Source: Bacilli bacterium (GTDB lineage: Bacteria; Bacillota_I; Bacilli_A; RF39; UBA660). From it: a stretch of DNA of 7,876 nt. The notes under the pieces are model-generated. The model had not been told where the DNA came from. It made no database searches and worked only from the letters and a program-made list of their open reading frames with translations. The translations under genes were made by a program, and so were the position numbers. Within the stretch, counting starts at the first letter, position 1, and every line of letters starts with the position of its first letter. The stretch covers positions 1-7,876 of the forward strand of contig CAAHEL010000018.1 of assembly GCA_900772445.1 (NCBI GenBank), given 5' to 3'. This document shows, in pieces, positions 6,787 to 7,876 of the stretch.

Positions 6787-7876
6787 TTAATACCACATCA
6801 AGGAAGCACGGGCAGAAGTGAAACTGCTGGCACCTCCAGCACTGCCGTAGGAGTAGAAAACGCCCGCATTAGAACTATTGCTGTAATTGCCCCCGCGTAT
6901 GTACCAGGAACTGCTGGAATAAGGGAAGTCCGTGCCATCACTATACCACCCGCTACCACTACCACTTGACAATACTACTTCTCCTGTCGCATCTCCTAAT
7001 CTTGCTCTATTATATGCTGTTTGGTCGTTGCTTGTTGAACCATTTGCATAAGTGTTTACATATTTTTGATTACTATAATTAGAATACCAACTACTTGAAA
7101 ATCCTGAATTACGTGGATAAAATGTATAAGTGTCTGCTGTACTTGACATATTTCCCATTACGCATTCCCAAGCACCTCCACTCATATCATATACTCCGTA
7201 CACGTTTCCTGTTGTTGATGCCAAAACTCCTTTTGCGCCATTATATTTATTTGCATCTGTAGTACAAGTTGTCGAAGACCAACCTGCACTTACTGTATCT
7301 GCTCCTATACCTGTTACATAAGTATTACAATTATTTACTGTTACCTCAGTACAACTCCCTCCAGAACATCTTCCATAATTAGAATTAGTTAAATATGCTA
7401 CTGCTCCCCACTCCATATTTGTTAGCATATGTGAGTCTGCTAATGATTTATCCGTTGATAAGCCATATATATTATTTGTGTTTTGCATATTTTGTATTAC
7501 TGTACTAAAACTACTTACTGTTTGACTTCTTAAACTCTTTACGCTTGGTAGTATTGTTACTTCTGAACTAGTCCCTGTTAACTCAAACTTTCCTATCCAA
7601 AATCCCTTTACTTCAGTATCTCCAAAAGTAAATGATGGATGAGTATAGTATTGCCCGTTTGAACCAGTACAGGTTTCATTTGGACTGCCTGCTTCAGATG
7701 ATGGTGTTGCAAAACTGTAATTAGTGCAATTTATGTCTCCGGTTGATGCTGTACCACTTTCAAATACTATATCTATTCCTGTTGTTTGTGCGTTGTATGA
7801 ATCTGTTCCAACAACTTTATTTATATTCCATACTTTATATTTATATCTTGGTATCCATACATAAAATGCTAATATA
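6787..7876 (-). CDS. Partial: extracellular FGE/C-type-lectin-fold protein, likely DGR target
   Basis: Only the last 362 residues are in the window. The frame is open to the right edge without a stop, so the ATG at 7488 is internal. The visible part starts with VWIPRYKYKVWN (7860-7825), continues through a Gly/Ser/Thr-rich stretch with GQYYTHPSFTFGDTEVKGFWIGKFE (split here as GQYYTHPSFTFGD and KGFWIGKFE), and then a formylglycine-generating-enzyme-like domain: MLTNMEWGAVAYL (near 7428-7390, cf. LPTEAEWEYAA), NVYGVYDMSGGAWE (7206-7165, cf. FGLYDMSGNVWEW), and the C-terminal RGGNYSNSSNAGVFY (6897-6853). The catalytic cysteines of true formylglycine-generating enzymes are not seen at the RGG block, so this is a binding fold rather than the enzyme. 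Many Cys residues and low charge suggest an extracellular location; the N-terminal export or anchor signal would lie outside the window. The last ~60 codons form a probable diversified region. No reverse transcriptase is adjacent on the visible side. Confidence 0.8.
   Translation of the reverse strand, partial: ILAFYVWIPRYKYKVWNINKVVGTDSYNAQTTGIDIVFESGTASTGDINCTNYSFATPSSEAGSPNETCTGSNGQYYTHPSFTFGDTEVKGFWIGKFELTGTSSEVTILPSVKSLRSQTVSSFSTVIQNMQNTNNIYGLSTDKSLADSHMLTNMEWGAVAYLTNSNYGRCSGGSCTEVTVNNCNTYVTGIGADTVSAGWSSTTCTTDANKYNGAKGVLASTTGNVYGVYDMSGGAWECVMGNMSSTADTYTFYPRNSGFSSSWYSNYSNQKYVNTYANGSTSNDQTAYNRARLGDATGEVVLSSGSGSGWYSDGTDFPYSSSSWYIRGGNYSNSSNAGVFYSYGSAGGASSFTSARASLMWY
6790..6969 (-). other. 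Probable DGR variable region (VR) at the 3' end of the target gene
   Basis: The last ~60 codons stand out by composition: the 60-base blocks 6781-6840, 6841-6900 and 6901-6960 have 31, 30 and 32 G/C, against 17 in 7021-7080 and 8 in 6601-6660. The block 6921-6907 reads TAT-TCC-AGC-AGT-TCC. After the invariant-looking RGG and SNAGVFY frame come TCC-TAC-GGC-AGT-GCT, then GGT-GCC-AGC-AGT-TTC. These NNY codons encode Ser, Tyr, Gly, Ala and Phe, as expected when AAY template codons are randomised at adenines. The location at the extreme C-terminus of an FGE/C-type-lectin fold is where DGR variable regions lie. The exact limits cannot be set without the template repeat; the core is probably about 6800-6925. 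Confidence 0.65.
6949..6966 (-). repeat. Short Ser-Gly repeat before the variable region
   Basis: Three tandem Ser-Gly codon pairs (AGT-GGT, AGT-GGT, AGC-GGG) precede WYSDGTDFPY. It is probably a flexible loop in the fold and marks the start of the GC-rich segment. Confidence 0.6.

Noticed and set aside
6766..6969. Plus-strand reading frame opposite the variable region, and another at 7130-7321
   Set aside because: They exist because the strand is GC-rich or stop-poor opposite Gly/Ser/Thr codons; no ribosome site and no family-like protein.
6787..7488. Complete 233-residue protein starting at ATG 7488
   Set aside because: The same frame stays open with family-like sequence to the window edge, and no ribosome site precedes 7488; the ATG is internal.
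6787..7876. True formylglycine-generating enzyme / sulfatase activator
   Set aside because: Fold blocks are present, but no catalytic cysteine pair is seen at the C-terminal RGG block.
1..7876. CRISPR array, tRNA or rRNA gene, insertion sequence
   Set aside because: No spaced repeats, cloverleaf, rRNA-like block, transposase or terminal inverted repeats seen on either strand.

Overview
The window is a very AT-rich piece of bacterial chromosome. The gene set and order (primary sigma factor next to DnaG primase and TrmK, strong AAAGGAG-type ribosome sites, SipW/TasA-like surface proteins) point to a low-GC Gram-positive, Bacilli or Mollicutes-like, of the kind common in gut communities. That placement is inference; no rRNA marker is present. 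TGA is used as a stop (dnaG ends in TGA inside an ATGA overlap with rpoD) and tryptophans are TGG, so the Mycoplasma code does not apply.

Layout, left to right. Positions 1-116 hold a bidirectional hairpin terminator and the leader of a plus-strand TspO/MBR membrane protein (123-560). Everything else is on the minus strand. A three-gene operon (1946 down to 557) has its own strong promoter and encodes a secreted surface protein, a small acidic protein of unknown function and a stand-alone CinA C-terminal-domain protein; its last stop codon interlocks with that of tspO. A second operon (6568 down to 2039) is queA-dnaG-rpoD-trmK, with tight spacing or overlaps, an extended -10 promoter upstream and a hairpin terminator overlapping the trmK stop. 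It makes the queuosine transferase, the replication primase, the housekeeping sigma factor and a tRNA methyltransferase.

The accessory part is the right end. From 6787 to beyond 7876 runs the 3' portion of a large gene for an extracellular protein with a formylglycine-generating-enzyme/C-type-lectin-like C-terminal domain. Its last ~60 codons are about 50% G+C in a roughly 25% G+C neighbourhood and are dominated by NNY codons in the RGG-Y-SN-SNAGVF tail context. This is how the variable region of a target of a diversity-generating retroelement (DGR) looks. Neither a reverse transcriptase nor a template repeat is in the window. The cassette must lie upstream of the gene (beyond 7876) or elsewhere, or the target is an orphan. 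The 206-base gap between this gene and queA (6581-6786) holds a weak AT-rich terminator and the queA promoter; nothing else is recognised there.
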